Of a DNA stretch of 64,000 nt, positions 16,200-24,938 are shown piece after piece; the stretch's first letter is position 1; each line of letters begins with the position of its first letter. Origin of the DNA: Teredinibacter haidensis (GTDB lineage: Bacteria; Pseudomonadota; Gammaproteobacteria; Pseudomonadales; Cellvibrionaceae); contig NZ_CP060084.1 in NCBI RefSeq assembly GCF_014211975.1, positions 1,984,001 to 2,048,000 of the forward strand, given 5' to 3'. Position numbers and translations under genes: made by a program. Under the pieces are notes generated by a model. That model saw only the letters and a program-made list of their open reading frames with translations, had not been told where the DNA came from and did no database searches.

Positions 16200-17237
16200 T
16201 TATACGTAATCGCGGAACAACTTTCTGAAGGTACTGGGAGATAGCCCCGTCCAACGCTTAAATGCATTGGTAAAACTTGTACGATCTGAAAAATCAAGCG
16301 ATGCCGAAATACTATCGATACTCAAGTGCTGCTTAATTAGATAATCAATTGAATAATGAAAACGTACCTGATCGCGCAGATCTGCAAAGCTAACATCTTG
16401 CTGCTGCAAACGTCGTTGCAAAGTTCGCTTGGAGAGATTCAACTCCTCAGCAATGTGTCCAATGCTGAGAGGTGCTCTGCTAATGCGTCGTTCCAATACT
16501 TCAACGACTCGGGCCGGGACACCAAAAACTTCTGGAAGTCGAGCCTGCTCCAAATATTCGTCCAGAGTCTTTACGGACCCTAACGCAAACATTGCTTGAT
16601 CAGTGAGTTTTCGTTGAGCTTGTGCTAATTGTTGGTCGGTCATAAAGGCCACTCCTTCTGCCAGTAGCTCTAAAAAAGCTACGTCCTCAGAACTGTATCC
16701 ACCGCTGGAACTACCATCTCCAGTATCTGCTCCCAAGCTCTGTGCTTTCATAAAACACAGTACCGCTCGCTCAGCATGAGTAGAATTCACTACAGTGCCT
16801 AGGTACGCACCTACTTGGGTATTATTATACGCCATAGATAATGAATGCACACGTTGATCAGGTAAATTAGAGTGCACGCAGGTCTCATTTTTTGCTATTA
16901 CCTGCTCGCACAAAGTACCGCTTAGTGATAAGTGCTGACCTACAAAAAATTTTTCGTCATTGCCGACGCAAGCAACCACTTCATACACTTGCGAAGATAA
17001 CGGACGAGTGACTAAAGCAAAATCTGCTGTAAAACGTTTAATGCCTGCCTCAAGAAAAAGGCATATCGCTTTATTGTAGGATTCTGCAATATGGCTATTA
17101 GCTAACACTCGATATAAAAACGTTACGCTTTCATGCGCAATTTCCATATCGTATTGATTAATGTCCGGAGAAGTTGCGGACAAGCCATGATGAAAACTAC
17201 TGCTGGATAAAAGCTTCAACTCTCTCACCTTATTCAT
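16200..17237 (-). CDS. AraC-family regulator with N-terminal GAF domain
   Basis: A 345-residue regulator. Residues about 45-215 look like a GAF ligand-binding domain (LSGTLCEQVIAKNETCVHSN, later AYLGTVV and a Ser/Gly-rich loop), and residues about 245-345 hold two helix-turn-helix motifs of the AraC type (IGHIAEELNLSKRTLQRRL and ISASLDFSDRTSFTNAFKRW). The signal sensed is unknown. The gene stands alone with long non-coding flanks (235 bases after, 618 before), so its targets are not evident from position. Confidence 0.85.
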   Translation of the reverse strand: MNKVRELKLLSSSSFHHGLSATSPDINQYDMEIAHESVTFLYRVLANSHIAESYNKAICLFLEAGIKRFTADFALVTRPLSSQVYEVVACVGNDEKFFVGQHLSLSGTLCEQVIAKNETCVHSNLPDQRVHSLSMAYNNTQVGAYLGTVVNSTHAERAVLCFMKAQSLGADTGDGSSSGGYSSEDVAFLELLAEGVAFMTDQQLAQAQRKLTDQAMFALGSVKTLDEYLEQARLPEVFGVPARVVEVLERRISRAPLSIGHIAEELNLSKRTLQRRLQQQDVSFADLRDQVRFHYSIDYLIKQHLSIDSISASLDFSDRTSFTNAFKRWTGLSPSTFRKLFRDYV

Positions 17238-17855
17238 TTTTGCTTACTTATTATAATTGTTTGCTATTAAGATCGACAATAAATCAGACAACCAGTTAGA
17301 CATTTATCACTAGTAGTGAAAACTTAAATACAAATTAAACCCTGGCCCGGTAATGGTGAACATCGAGAACAAACCATTATCCGGGGATATAAATCAAAGA
17401 TGTAAATTATTTCTTAACAGGCGAAGACACCAGAGCCAAATGCGCCACGCGGTTGCTTTGGGCGTCATTAATTGAAATATCAACAGTAAGTACACATAAA
17501 GCACACTTTTCGGGCTAACTCGTCACTCCGACCGCAAATGGTTAATATGTTAACTATATACCCGAAAAAACAGCAAAATCCGACCCCCTAACCGAAAGCT
17601 AGCTTTTATTGTTCGATGATGATTAAGGCTGTTGCTTGTTAACAAGGACGACTAAAGACTATCGCTTGCGCATCCGCTAACGTATGCATGAAAATTTATT
17701 TCGGCGACTAGTTATTATTATGTATCTCATAATTTCAGAATGCTATATAGCAAGAACCCCAATCCCTTCCATAATCTATTTGGCATTCATAAGAAACCGG
17801 ATACTTCGCCGACTACTTAAATCTTCCACATTATTTATGTTTGACCCAAAGCGTT
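17238..17855. other. 618-base region without a gene
   Basis: AT-rich spacer between the GAF-AraC start and the end of the peroxiredoxin gene. It must contain the promoter of the regulator. I see a 12-base palindrome CTTGTTAACAAG (17635-17646) and GGTTAATATGTTAAC-type sequence near 17540, but no convincing open frame, tRNA, terminator or repeat family. It could hold a small RNA or an eroded gene. Confidence 0.5.
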
Positions 17856-18332
17856 CTATGTAAGATGGTCAGATATATACACTACGACATCTTCATGATG
17901 GGTCTTGGTCTTTACCTTGTCCATAACGTACGCTAATCGGCCTTCCTTATCAATAATAAAAGTGGTTCGCAGAATCCCCATAAACTCACGTCCCATAAAT
18001 TTTTTCAATCCCCATACACCGTATTTTTCGGCAATCGTATGATCCTCGTCCGAAAGCAAGCCAAACGTAAGACTTTGTTTTTCCTCAAAACGCTTCAGTC
18101 TTTCAACAGGATCCGGGCTTATAGCAAAAACCACGGTATCCAGCTTTTCAAATTCCGTTTTGGCGTCACGAACCCCACATGCCTGGGTTGTGCAGCCCGG
18201 GGTCATGGCTTTCGGATAAAAGTATACAACGACATTTTTTTTACCCGCAAAAGAAGATAGCTTAACAAGCTCGCCATTCTGATTTTTGAGGGAAAAGGCC
18301 GGAGCTTTGCTTCCAACTTTAGGTAGTGCCAT
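17856..18332 (-). CDS. bcp: Thiol peroxidase of the Bcp/PrxQ family
   Basis: A 158-residue atypical 2-Cys peroxiredoxin. The peroxidatic cysteine is in AMTPGCTTQACG, with the resolving cysteine five residues later as in PrxQ/Bcp. The thioredoxin-fold core (NVVVYFYPKAMTPG, VFAISPD, RTTFIIDKEGRL) is complete. It reduces hydrogen peroxide and organic peroxides in the cytoplasm. Transcribed alone; ribosome site GAGGAATAC upstream of the ATG at 18332. Confidence 0.92.
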   Translation of the reverse strand: MALPKVGSKAPAFSLKNQNGELVKLSSFAGKKNVVVYFYPKAMTPGCTTQACGVRDAKTEFEKLDTVVFAISPDPVERLKRFEEKQSLTFGLLSDEDHTIAEKYGVWGLKKFMGREFMGILRTTFIIDKEGRLAYVMDKVKTKTHHEDVVVYISDHLT

Positions 18333-18389
18333 AGTATTCCTCTCTTTATTCGGGGGACTTAAACCCTGAAATAAGTAAATATCAGGTAT

Positions 18390-18418
18390 AAAAAAAGCGC
18401 GGTATAGTACCGCGCTTT
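18390..18418 (-). terminator. Intrinsic terminator of mdh
   Basis: Arms AAAGCGCGGTA (18394-18404) and its complement (18408-18418) with a 3-base loop are followed on the minus strand by seven T. It sits 14 bases beyond the mdh stop. Confidence 0.85.
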
Positions 18419-18431
18419 CACAATAACCGAT

Positions 18432-19415
18432 TTATGCTGGCAACAAAGATTTAACTGCGTCGCGCTCTTCTTTCAGCTCAGTTTCAGTTTCAATCATACG
18501 AGCCTTGGAGAAGTCATCAATATCGAGCCCCTGAACGATCTTCCAATCGCCGTTTGCGCAGACACAAGGGAAAGAATAGATCAGACCTTCTTCAACACCA
18601 TAGCTGCCGTCACTGTATACGCCCATGCTAACCCAGTCGTTTTCAGAAGAGCCTAAAGCCCAATCGCGCATATGAAAGATTGCTGCGCTGGCCGCAGAAG
18701 CGGCACTAGAGGCGCCACGGGCTTTAATAATGGCGGCGCCACGCTGCTGAACCGTCGGAATATAGTCATTTTCGTACCACTCCTGTTCAACCTTGCCTAT
18801 CGCAACCTCACCATCGACCAACGTATGAAACAAATCTGGGTATTGCGTCGATGAGTGGTTACCCCAAATGGTCATTTTTGAAATCTCATTTGTTGAGATT
18901 TTCAGCTTCTGACTCAATTGAGACATAGCGCGGTTATGATCCAGACGCGTCATCGCTGTAAATTGACGGGGGTTAATATCCGGTGCATTGCGTTGAGCAA
19001 TCAAAGCATTGGTGTTAGCAGGGTTACCCACAACCAAAACTTTAATATCACGGGAAGCGTTATCGTTTATAGCTTTCCCCTGTACGGAGAAAATTGCAGC
19101 GTTGGCTTCTAGCAGGTCTTTACGCTCCATGCCAGGCCCACGAGGTCTAGCTCCTACGAGCAAGGCGTAGTCAGCATCTTTAAAGGCTACATTTGGATCA
19201 TCAGTACAAATCATTTCCTGTACAAGAGGAAATGCGCAGTCGTCCAATTCCATTGCAACACCTTTTAAAGCTTCCAGCGCAGGGCTAATTTCCAGCATTT
19301 GCAAAATGATGGGCTGATCCTGCCCTAGCATTTCTCCACCGGCAATTCTAAACAACAACGAATAACTAATTTGACCTGCAGCGCCTGTTACGGCGACTCG
19401 AACGGGTGCTTTCAC
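18432..19415 (-). CDS. mdh: Malate dehydrogenase (NAD-dependent)
   Basis: A 327-residue enzyme of the TCA cycle, of the cytosolic-type subgroup found in many beta- and gammaproteobacteria. NAD-binding glycine motif VTGAAGQISYSLLFRIA is at the N-terminus; substrate arginines lie in GARPRGPGMERKDLL; the catalytic Asp/His are in TRLDHNRAM and IWGNHSSTQYPD. The start is GTG at 19413-19415 with CGGAG upstream. It has its own promoter (19459-19486) and terminator. Confidence 0.96.
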   Translation of the reverse strand: MKAPVRVAVTGAAGQISYSLLFRIAGGEMLGQDQPIILQMLEISPALEALKGVAMELDDCAFPLVQEMICTDDPNVAFKDADYALLVGARPRGPGMERKDLLEANAAIFSVQGKAINDNASRDIKVLVVGNPANTNALIAQRNAPDINPRQFTAMTRLDHNRAMSQLSQKLKISTNEISKMTIWGNHSSTQYPDLFHTLVDGEVAIGKVEQEWYENDYIPTVQQRGAAIIKARGASSAASAASAAIFHMRDWALGSSENDWVSMGVYSDGSYGVEEGLIYSFPCVCANGDWKIVQGLDIDDFSKARMIETETELKEERDAVKSLLPA

Positions 19416-19458
19416 AATATATCTCCGTTTGGTTGGGTTACTTAAAAAGCGAGACGCA

Positions 19459-19486
19459 ATTATAGGGACAAAATTAAAAATGTCAT
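19459..19486 (-). promoter_or_regulatory. Sigma-70-type promoter of mdh
   Basis: On the minus strand ATGACA (19481-19486) and a perfect TATAAT (19459-19464) are 16 bases apart, about 45 bases before the mdh start codon. Confidence 0.7.
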
Positions 19487-19508
19487 TGCCCTATAACATT
19501 TGCATCTG

Positions 19509-20129
19509 TTAAGAATAACGTGCTTGCAGCTTTTTATATAAGGCTGCACCAAAGTCAGGCATCTTGGGATCTAACTCCGCTAATGCCTCAACTAAATGTT
19601 CATTATCTTCCTTACCATTCCACTGTTTTTGGTAAGTACCGTCTTTGTAACCGAAGTCCTGACGGAATATATTCAATACATTTTTGCCAACGTAACTGTT
19701 GAACAACTGCTCAAAACTCAGCTCTACGCCTTCCAGCAGACGGCGAAATTCTCGTATCGCAAAACTCTTGGTCTGCAAGGTCAGCTCTGTAAATTGTTCC
19801 AAATCCTCACGGAAACTTTTATGAGCTATATCTGCCATGAACTCCTGCTCAATCTCACTGGCAAGCCTCTCATAACCTTTAGCCGTCGGCTCATCGCCCA
19901 ACAGACGGATACTAAGGCCAAAATGCCAGATATCAATCAACTCCAGCACAACCTGATCCATATCCGGTGTCTGCTTCTTCCACCATTTCCAGCCGTAATG
20001 GTCCATTAGCTCGGCACACTCAACCCATATCGCTCTATACCATTCATAGTTCTGCTGTCTCCATTCCGCGTTAACCTTGCTGTTCATGGCTTCCTGAAGT
20101 TCAAGCATAGTCACTATTTGTTGGCGCAT
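19509..20129 (-). CDS. Dimeric (all-alpha) dUTP diphosphatase
   Basis: A 206-residue all-helical protein. The metal-binding motifs ECAELMDHYGWKWWKK and LELIDIWHFGL match the dimeric dUTPase/MazG-like superfamily, not the trimeric Dut. It would hydrolyse dUTP to dUMP, keeping uracil out of DNA and supplying thymidylate synthesis; tmk in the same cluster acts two steps on. The ATG at 20129 with AGGA is preferred over one seven codons later. It follows tatD by 8 bases. Confidence 0.87.
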   Translation of the reverse strand: MRQQIVTMLELQEAMNSKVNAEWRQQNYEWYRAIWVECAELMDHYGWKWWKKQTPDMDQVVLELIDIWHFGLSIRLLGDEPTAKGYERLASEIEQEFMADIAHKSFREDLEQFTELTLQTKSFAIREFRRLLEGVELSFEQLFNSYVGKNVLNIFRQDFGYKDGTYQKQWNGKEDNEHLVEALAELDPKMPDFGAALYKKLQARYS

Positions 20130-20137
20130 GGGAAATC

Positions 20138-20917
20138 CTAAAGTTTATTTTTTAGAAACAGGTTGGCGAAATTCCGACTGGTTGTTTCTGCTAGCTCGTC
20201 AAATGATATTCCGCGCAAGTCGGCAACCGCTTCGGCAACTGCACGAACATATTTGGGCTCGTTGGGCTTACCTCGATAGGGAACCGGGGCAAGATAAGGG
20301 GAATCCGTTTCAATAAGTAATTTATCCAGAGGAACCTTTTTTGTCACCTCTCTCAACGCATCAGCGTTTTTGAAGGTCACAATACCGGAAATAGAAATAT
20401 AGAAATTAAGATCGAGCGCCTGTTGCGCCATCTCCCAACTTTCGGTAAAACAATGCATAACTCCGGCGCTGTGGCTGGAGGCATATTCACGCATAAGTGT
20501 TAACGTATCCTCTCTAGCGTCACGGGTATGTATGATTACCGGCAAACCCAGCTCGGCGCCAGCGATAAGATGGTTCGCAAAGCTCTCCTTTTGCTGCTCA
20601 GCTTTTTCCGCACTGTAGTAATAATCGAGCCCGGTCTCGCCCAAAGCCACTATTTTTTCATCTTTCGACCAATTTTTGAGCTGCTCAACCGACACTATGC
20701 TTTCAGAAACATCGGAGGGGTGGACTCCTACAGAAGCATATATCCCTTCATGCTGTAGCGCGATATCCAGCACCTGCTGCTTATTCTCTTCACTGATGCA
20801 GACACACAGCATTTTACTGACGCCCAGCTCTTTTGCCGCATCTATTGCGCCCGTAAGGCCATTGGGGTATTTGGACAGATTTAACCGGTCGAGATGACAG
20901 TGGGAGTCGACGAGCAT
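20138..20917 (-). CDS. tatD: TatD-family metal-dependent DNase
   Basis: A 259-residue TIM-barrel hydrolase. Metal ligands are seen in DSHCHLD at the N-terminus, GETGLDYYY near residue 92, VIIHTRDA near residue 128, MHCFT near residue 154 and ETDSPYLAPVPYRG near residue 203. This is the YcfH position (after holB/pilZ) found in E. coli and Pseudomonas. It probably acts as a 3'-5' exonuclease in DNA repair or processing; the exact substrate is open. Confidence 0.92.
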   Translation of the reverse strand: MLVDSHCHLDRLNLSKYPNGLTGAIDAAKELGVSKMLCVCISEENKQQVLDIALQHEGIYASVGVHPSDVSESIVSVEQLKNWSKDEKIVALGETGLDYYYSAEKAEQQKESFANHLIAGAELGLPVIIHTRDAREDTLTLMREYASSHSAGVMHCFTESWEMAQQALDLNFYISISGIVTFKNADALREVTKKVPLDKLLIETDSPYLAPVPYRGKPNEPKYVRAVAEAVADLRGISFDELAETTSRNFANLFLKNKL

Positions 20918-21017
20918 TGAATGAATTTGCCTGCTTTTACCAGTTTAAGATACGAATTTGGGCCGAAACCCGGCGGAGCAAATTATGACCGGGTAGAGTA
21001 AGAATTACCACCCAGAT

Positions 21018-21371
21018 TTACATGGTGTGGGTTGGTCTATCAGATTCGAGGGAGCCAGCAAGATAAGTTTCAATTTTATGGTTAGCCACATCATCCTCAC
21101 CACTGAATTGCACACCAATACCCGCTGCACGGTTACCTTGAGCTCCCCGAGGGGTAATCCAAACCACCTTACCGGCAACCGGTATTTTTTCCGGCTCGTC
21201 CATCAAGCTCAGCAACATAAAAACTTCGTCCCCCAGGCTGTAGGACTTGTTGGTGGGGATAAAAAGGCCACCGTTTTGAACAAACGGCATATAGGCAGCG
21301 TATAACACTGCTTTATCGCGGATGGTTAAAGACAATATCCCGTTTCGGGCTGCACCACCTAAACCTTTCAT
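21018..21371 (-). CDS. pilZ: PilZ, type IV pilus assembly/regulation protein
   Basis: A 117-residue protein that I recognise as the original PilZ: RNGILSLTIRDKAVLYAAYM, then LFIPTNKSY and EKIPVAGKVVWITPRGAQG, followed by GIGVQF. The RxxxR motif for cyclic di-GMP is absent, as in true PilZ, which works through partner proteins rather than by binding the nucleotide. It implies that this organism builds type IV pili. It lies in the holB-pilZ-tatD order known from Pseudomonas. The C-terminal 20 residues vary from the family. Confidence 0.95.
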   Translation of the reverse strand: MKGLGGAARNGILSLTIRDKAVLYAAYMPFVQNGGLFIPTNKSYSLGDEVFMLLSLMDEPEKIPVAGKVVWITPRGAQGNRAAGIGVQFSGEDDVANHKIETYLAGSLESDRPTHTM

Positions 21372-21480
21372 ATAAACATTGCTCGTCGCTAATTCTTATG
21401 GGGCTAAGGATAGCCGAGTGTTAACGGCAGGTCACTGCCTAAGCCACTTAAAACGTCTTCGGCGTACGTTAAATAGTCAT

Positions 21481-22500
21481 TTATCGTGTAAAAGCGCTAT
21501 TTGCCCCCCTCCTAGACAGCTTTACCATCGCCTTCCAGTCAAGAAGTAGCTCCTCCACTACAAGACTGGGATTGAGATTGTTGTTACTCAAGAGCTGGGC
21601 TTTGCGCTGACATAATGCATCCCTGTAGCGATACAGCAACTGCGCCGGAACAAATTTTGTTGCCTGTATCAGGCTCTCCCATGTGCTAGCGTTGTCGCTA
21701 ATCGACGGTTTGACCCGATCTCTCAGCAAGCCATCAAGCCAAGATAAGAGCGTATTCACAACCTCAAACGGCGCCAGTGGCGACCAGTTTTGTACCACAG
21801 CACCAACAGAAAGGCCCCCTTCGCTGAGGGTCGCAAGCATTCCACACATGTCCTGCCGCTGCTTGAAATAATTACTTTGCCACCAATCCATTGCCAACAG
21901 TGGTGCCATACCCGCCTCGCTCAGTAGTTGCTGGGTATTTCCAACACCCATTTCCTCAAGCCATTCAAGTGATGCAGATTTATCGGGCAGGGGCATCACC
22001 AATTTGCTGCAACGACTGCGGATGGTTGGTATCAGACGGCTTAACTCCAACGTTACCAAAATAAGTACCGTATCACCCGCCGGCTCCTCCAGACATTTCA
22101 GCAAGCTGTTGGCCGCACTGATATTCATCGCCTCGGCGGGGGTCACTAACACCAGCTTTCTACCTCCCTGCTGAGCTGTTTTAGCAACAAAGTCTGTTAA
22201 CTGGCGAATTTGATCTACTTTGATTACCTTACCCTGCTCCTCCGGTGCAACGTCATAGAAATCGGGGTGACTGCCGGCCTCTATCAGTTGGCACGATTTA
22301 CAACTGCCACAGGCCACCCCTTCCATAGGTGATTTACATAACAAATAGTGCGCCATGGTCGCTGCCAGCTTTTCGACACCAATACCCGGACAACCGCTAA
22401 CTAAGATTGCATGAGGTAACATGCTGCTATCCACCTGCCGTACAAATTTCTGCCACGCTCCCGACTGCCACTGATAAGGAGGCATATTTACTTTGCTCAT
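21481..22500 (-). CDS. holB: DNA polymerase III delta' subunit
   Basis: A 339-residue clamp-loader subunit. The N-terminal AAA+ domain has a degenerate P-loop (SGCPGIGVEKLA), in keeping with delta' not hydrolysing ATP, a zinc module with four cysteines (CKSPMEGVACGSCKSCQ), and the SRC motif in TIRSRCSKL. Working with delta, gamma/tau it loads the sliding clamp. It starts 64 bases from the divergent rluA, which splits it from tmk. Confidence 0.93.
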   Translation of the reverse strand: MSKVNMPPYQWQSGAWQKFVRQVDSSMLPHAILVSGCPGIGVEKLAATMAHYLLCKSPMEGVACGSCKSCQLIEAGSHPDFYDVAPEEQGKVIKVDQIRQLTDFVAKTAQQGGRKLVLVTPAEAMNISAANSLLKCLEEPAGDTVLILVTLELSRLIPTIRSRCSKLVMPLPDKSASLEWLEEMGVGNTQQLLSEAGMAPLLAMDWWQSNYFKQRQDMCGMLATLSEGGLSVGAVVQNWSPLAPFEVVNTLLSWLDGLLRDRVKPSISDNASTWESLIQATKFVPAQLLYRYRDALCQRKAQLLSNNNLNPSLVVEELLLDWKAMVKLSRRGANSAFTR

Positions 22501-22564
22501 GTCTCGAATTACCTCTGGGTTAAGGTAGAATGTTGCGCTTCTACAGTACTTTCAACAGCACCTT

Positions 22565-23182
22565 ATGAATCTTGTATATGAAGATAACGATTTAATCGTT
22601 ATCAACAAACCCTCTGGTTTACTATGCGTTCCTGGCCTTTCCTCACCCGAAAACGCCTTCGATCACGTTAAACAGTGCTTCCCTGAGGCCTTAATTGTCC
22701 ATCGCTTGGACATGTCGACGTCGGGGTTGGTTATATTTGCACTCAATCCTGAAACACAGAGAAGCCTAGGGAAATTTTTTGAGCGCCGACAAATTACCAA
22801 ACACTACACAGCCGTTGTATACGGGTATGTTTCCTCCTCCTACGGAGAAATATCCTCTGCTCTGATTTGTGACTGGGAAAATCGACCAAAGCAAAAAATC
22901 GATTGGTTAAACGGAAAGCCTTCCCTAACCCAGTTTGAGCTTATTACCCGCAACACAGAAACACAGTCATCCCGGCTACTGCTAGCTCCCCATACGGGAC
23001 GATCACACCAGCTGCGTGTACACATGCAACAAATAGGGCATCCAATTTTAGGCGATGCACTCTATGGCTGCAAAAAAAGTAACGCACTCAGCGACCGACT
23101 ACAGCTACATGCCACTCGCTTACAGTTTAAACATCCGGCAACGTTAAAATCTTTGGATATTTGTTGCGAAGCTGAGTTTTAG
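22565..23182 (+). CDS. rluA: RluA, pseudouridine synthase for 23S rRNA and tRNA
   Basis: A 205-residue enzyme without an S4 domain. The catalytic aspartate lies in VHRLDMSTSG. ICDWENRPKQKIDW and TGRSHQLRVHMQQIGHPILG match RluA more closely than other family members; RluA modifies 23S U746 and tRNA U32. It is the only plus-strand gene inside the long minus-strand cluster: 64 bases from holB (divergent) and 5 bases from tmk (convergent). Confidence 0.9.
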   Translation: MNLVYEDNDLIVINKPSGLLCVPGLSSPENAFDHVKQCFPEALIVHRLDMSTSGLVIFALNPETQRSLGKFFERRQITKHYTAVVYGYVSSSYGEISSALICDWENRPKQKIDWLNGKPSLTQFELITRNTETQSSRLLLAPHTGRSHQLRVHMQQIGHPILGDALYGCKKSNALSDRLQLHATRLQFKHPATLKSLDICCEAEF

Positions 23183-23187
23183 GGCGG

Positions 23188-23823
23188 CTAAGAACACCAC
23201 AAATCTAGTTGATGCTCAAGCTGCCTTTCGATTACTGTCTGTACCTGCTCCAGAGATTTACCCGCATCCACCACAAAAAAAATCTCGGGTCGCTGCTTGA
23301 CGCGCTCATGGTAACCTTGACGAACACGTTCAAAAAATTCGATTTTTTCTGACTCAAAACGATCCAGCTCTGCACGGGCACTCGCGCGCTCCAGACCAAT
23401 CCGAACACTAATATCCAACAACAGTGTCATGTCCGGCTGACGACCTTTTTGTACTAGCTGCTCTAATTCACTAATAGTATCCCAGGGCAAACCTCGCCCC
23501 GCTCCCTGATAAGCAAACGTTGCATCCGTAAATCGGTCACAGAGCACCCATTTACCCTCATTCAACGCTGGCAAAATAACTGTATTCAAATGTTGGGCGC
23601 GCGCAGCAAAAACCAAAAGCAACTCTGCCGTCGGATCAAATTTTTCTTCTCGCTTCTCCAATAATAATTCTCGAATCTCCTCAGCCAAGGGTGTACCGCC
23701 CGGCTCTCGCGTAATGACCAGTTCAATATTACGCGCTTCAATCAAGTTTTTTATAAGCTCGATGTTCGTCGATTTACCTACACCCTCTGTTCCTTCGACG
23801 GTGATAAATTTACCTGGCTGCAT
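23188..23823 (-). CDS. tmk: Thymidylate kinase
   Basis: A 211-residue P-loop kinase that phosphorylates dTMP to dTDP. The P-loop is EGTEGVGKST; the DR-Y region DRFTDATFAYQGAGRGL and the acceptor loop TREPGGTPLAEEIR are intact. The ATG at 23823 with GAGGA upstream is preferred over an ATG four codons earlier. It overlaps the end of mltG by 14 bases, so translation is coupled. Confidence 0.95.
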   Translation of the reverse strand: MQPGKFITVEGTEGVGKSTNIELIKNLIEARNIELVITREPGGTPLAEEIRELLLEKREEKFDPTAELLLVFAARAQHLNTVILPALNEGKWVLCDRFTDATFAYQGAGRGLPWDTISELEQLVQKGRQPDMTLLLDISVRIGLERASARAELDRFESEKIEFFERVRQGYHERVKQRPEIFFVVDAGKSLEQVQTVIERQLEHQLDLWCS

Positions 23824-24913
23824 CACTATCCTCATTGAAATCTGGACCTACAACAACCCCCTCTTTCTGCTTCATCACAGCAGGTTCTGGAGCTGACCGA
23901 TAATCAGATCGGCGTTTTTTCTGATATTTTTTTACTGCCTCTTCATGTTCTTTGAGAGTGCTAGAAAAATAATGCGTTCCATCCCCCTTGGCCACAAAAA
24001 ACAAAGTGCTTCCCGATGCCGGATGCAATGCGGCGCGAATGGATTCCTTCCCTGGCATAGCAATAGGCGTGGGAGGCAAACCACGATTTGTATAGGTATT
24101 GTAGGGCGTAGGCTTTTTCAGATCACTTTTCCGAATATTTCCGGTGTAGTTCTCTCCCATCCCGTAGATAACCGTTGGATCGGTTTGTAAACGCATATTG
24201 CTCTGCAGTCGACGCACAAATACACCGGCAATCTGTTTTCTCTCAAATGCGGCTCCGGTTTCCTTTTCCACAATCGAAGCCATAATTAAAGCTTCGTAGG
24301 CGGTTTTATAAGGCAAACCACCTGCTCGATTCAACCATTCTTCGTGCAATAGTTGCGTCATTTTTAAGTGCGCGCGCAACAAAATATCTTTATCGCTATC
24401 TCCACTGACAAACTGGTAGGTGTCCGGAAAAAAATACCCTTCGGGGTTCTCCGCAGTTATCTCAAGAGCTTTTGCAATTTCCACATTACTCATTCCCGCC
24501 AAAGACTGTACAATTTTTTTGTGGCTATGCAGACTTTCAATAAATTCCTTTAGGTTGCGCCCTTCAACTAGAGTTATCTGGTACTGAAGCAGTTCACCGG
24601 TTTGAAACCGGGATAGTAACGACACTGGAGACTCTTTTTGTGCCAGCTTATATTCACCTGCTTTAATATTGGAGAGATTTAACAAACGAGCGTAGGTGAC
24701 CCAAATGCGGGGCCAACGGATCATGCCTTTTTCATTTAAATCCGAGGCTACGCGATGCAGAGAAGACCCGTGTTCAATAACGTAAACCTTATCGACCAAC
24801 TCAACGCGCTGGGGCGTATGGAGCCAACTCCACACGTAGTATATGGACGCACCCATCATAAGCAACACCCATAGGGTGAGGGCTAAAACAACTCGAACGA
24901 GACTGACATTCAT
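23810..24913 (-). CDS. mltG: MltG, endolytic peptidoglycan transglycosylase
   Basis: A 367-residue bitopic inner-membrane protein: membrane helix at about residues 8-28, a LysM-like domain, then the YceG catalytic domain with the catalytic glutamate in IMASIVEKETG. MltG cuts nascent glycan strands and is thought to set their length. The ATG at 24913 gives a start with a proper membrane helix and lies 25 bases beyond pabC; the longer open frame overlapping pabC is not needed. The C-terminal 40 residues are a charged, probably disordered tail. Confidence 0.93.
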   Translation of the reverse strand: MNVSLVRVVLALTLWVLLMMGASIYYVWSWLHTPQRVELVDKVYVIEHGSSLHRVASDLNEKGMIRWPRIWVTYARLLNLSNIKAGEYKLAQKESPVSLLSRFQTGELLQYQITLVEGRNLKEFIESLHSHKKIVQSLAGMSNVEIAKALEITAENPEGYFFPDTYQFVSGDSDKDILLRAHLKMTQLLHEEWLNRAGGLPYKTAYEALIMASIVEKETGAAFERKQIAGVFVRRLQSNMRLQTDPTVIYGMGENYTGNIRKSDLKKPTPYNTYTNRGLPPTPIAMPGKESIRAALHPASGSTLFFVAKGDGTHYFSSTLKEHEEAVKKYQKKRRSDYRSAPEPAVMKQKEGVVVGPDFNEDSDAAR

Positions 24914-24938
24914 ATACGAAATTTTCCAATAATTAACA

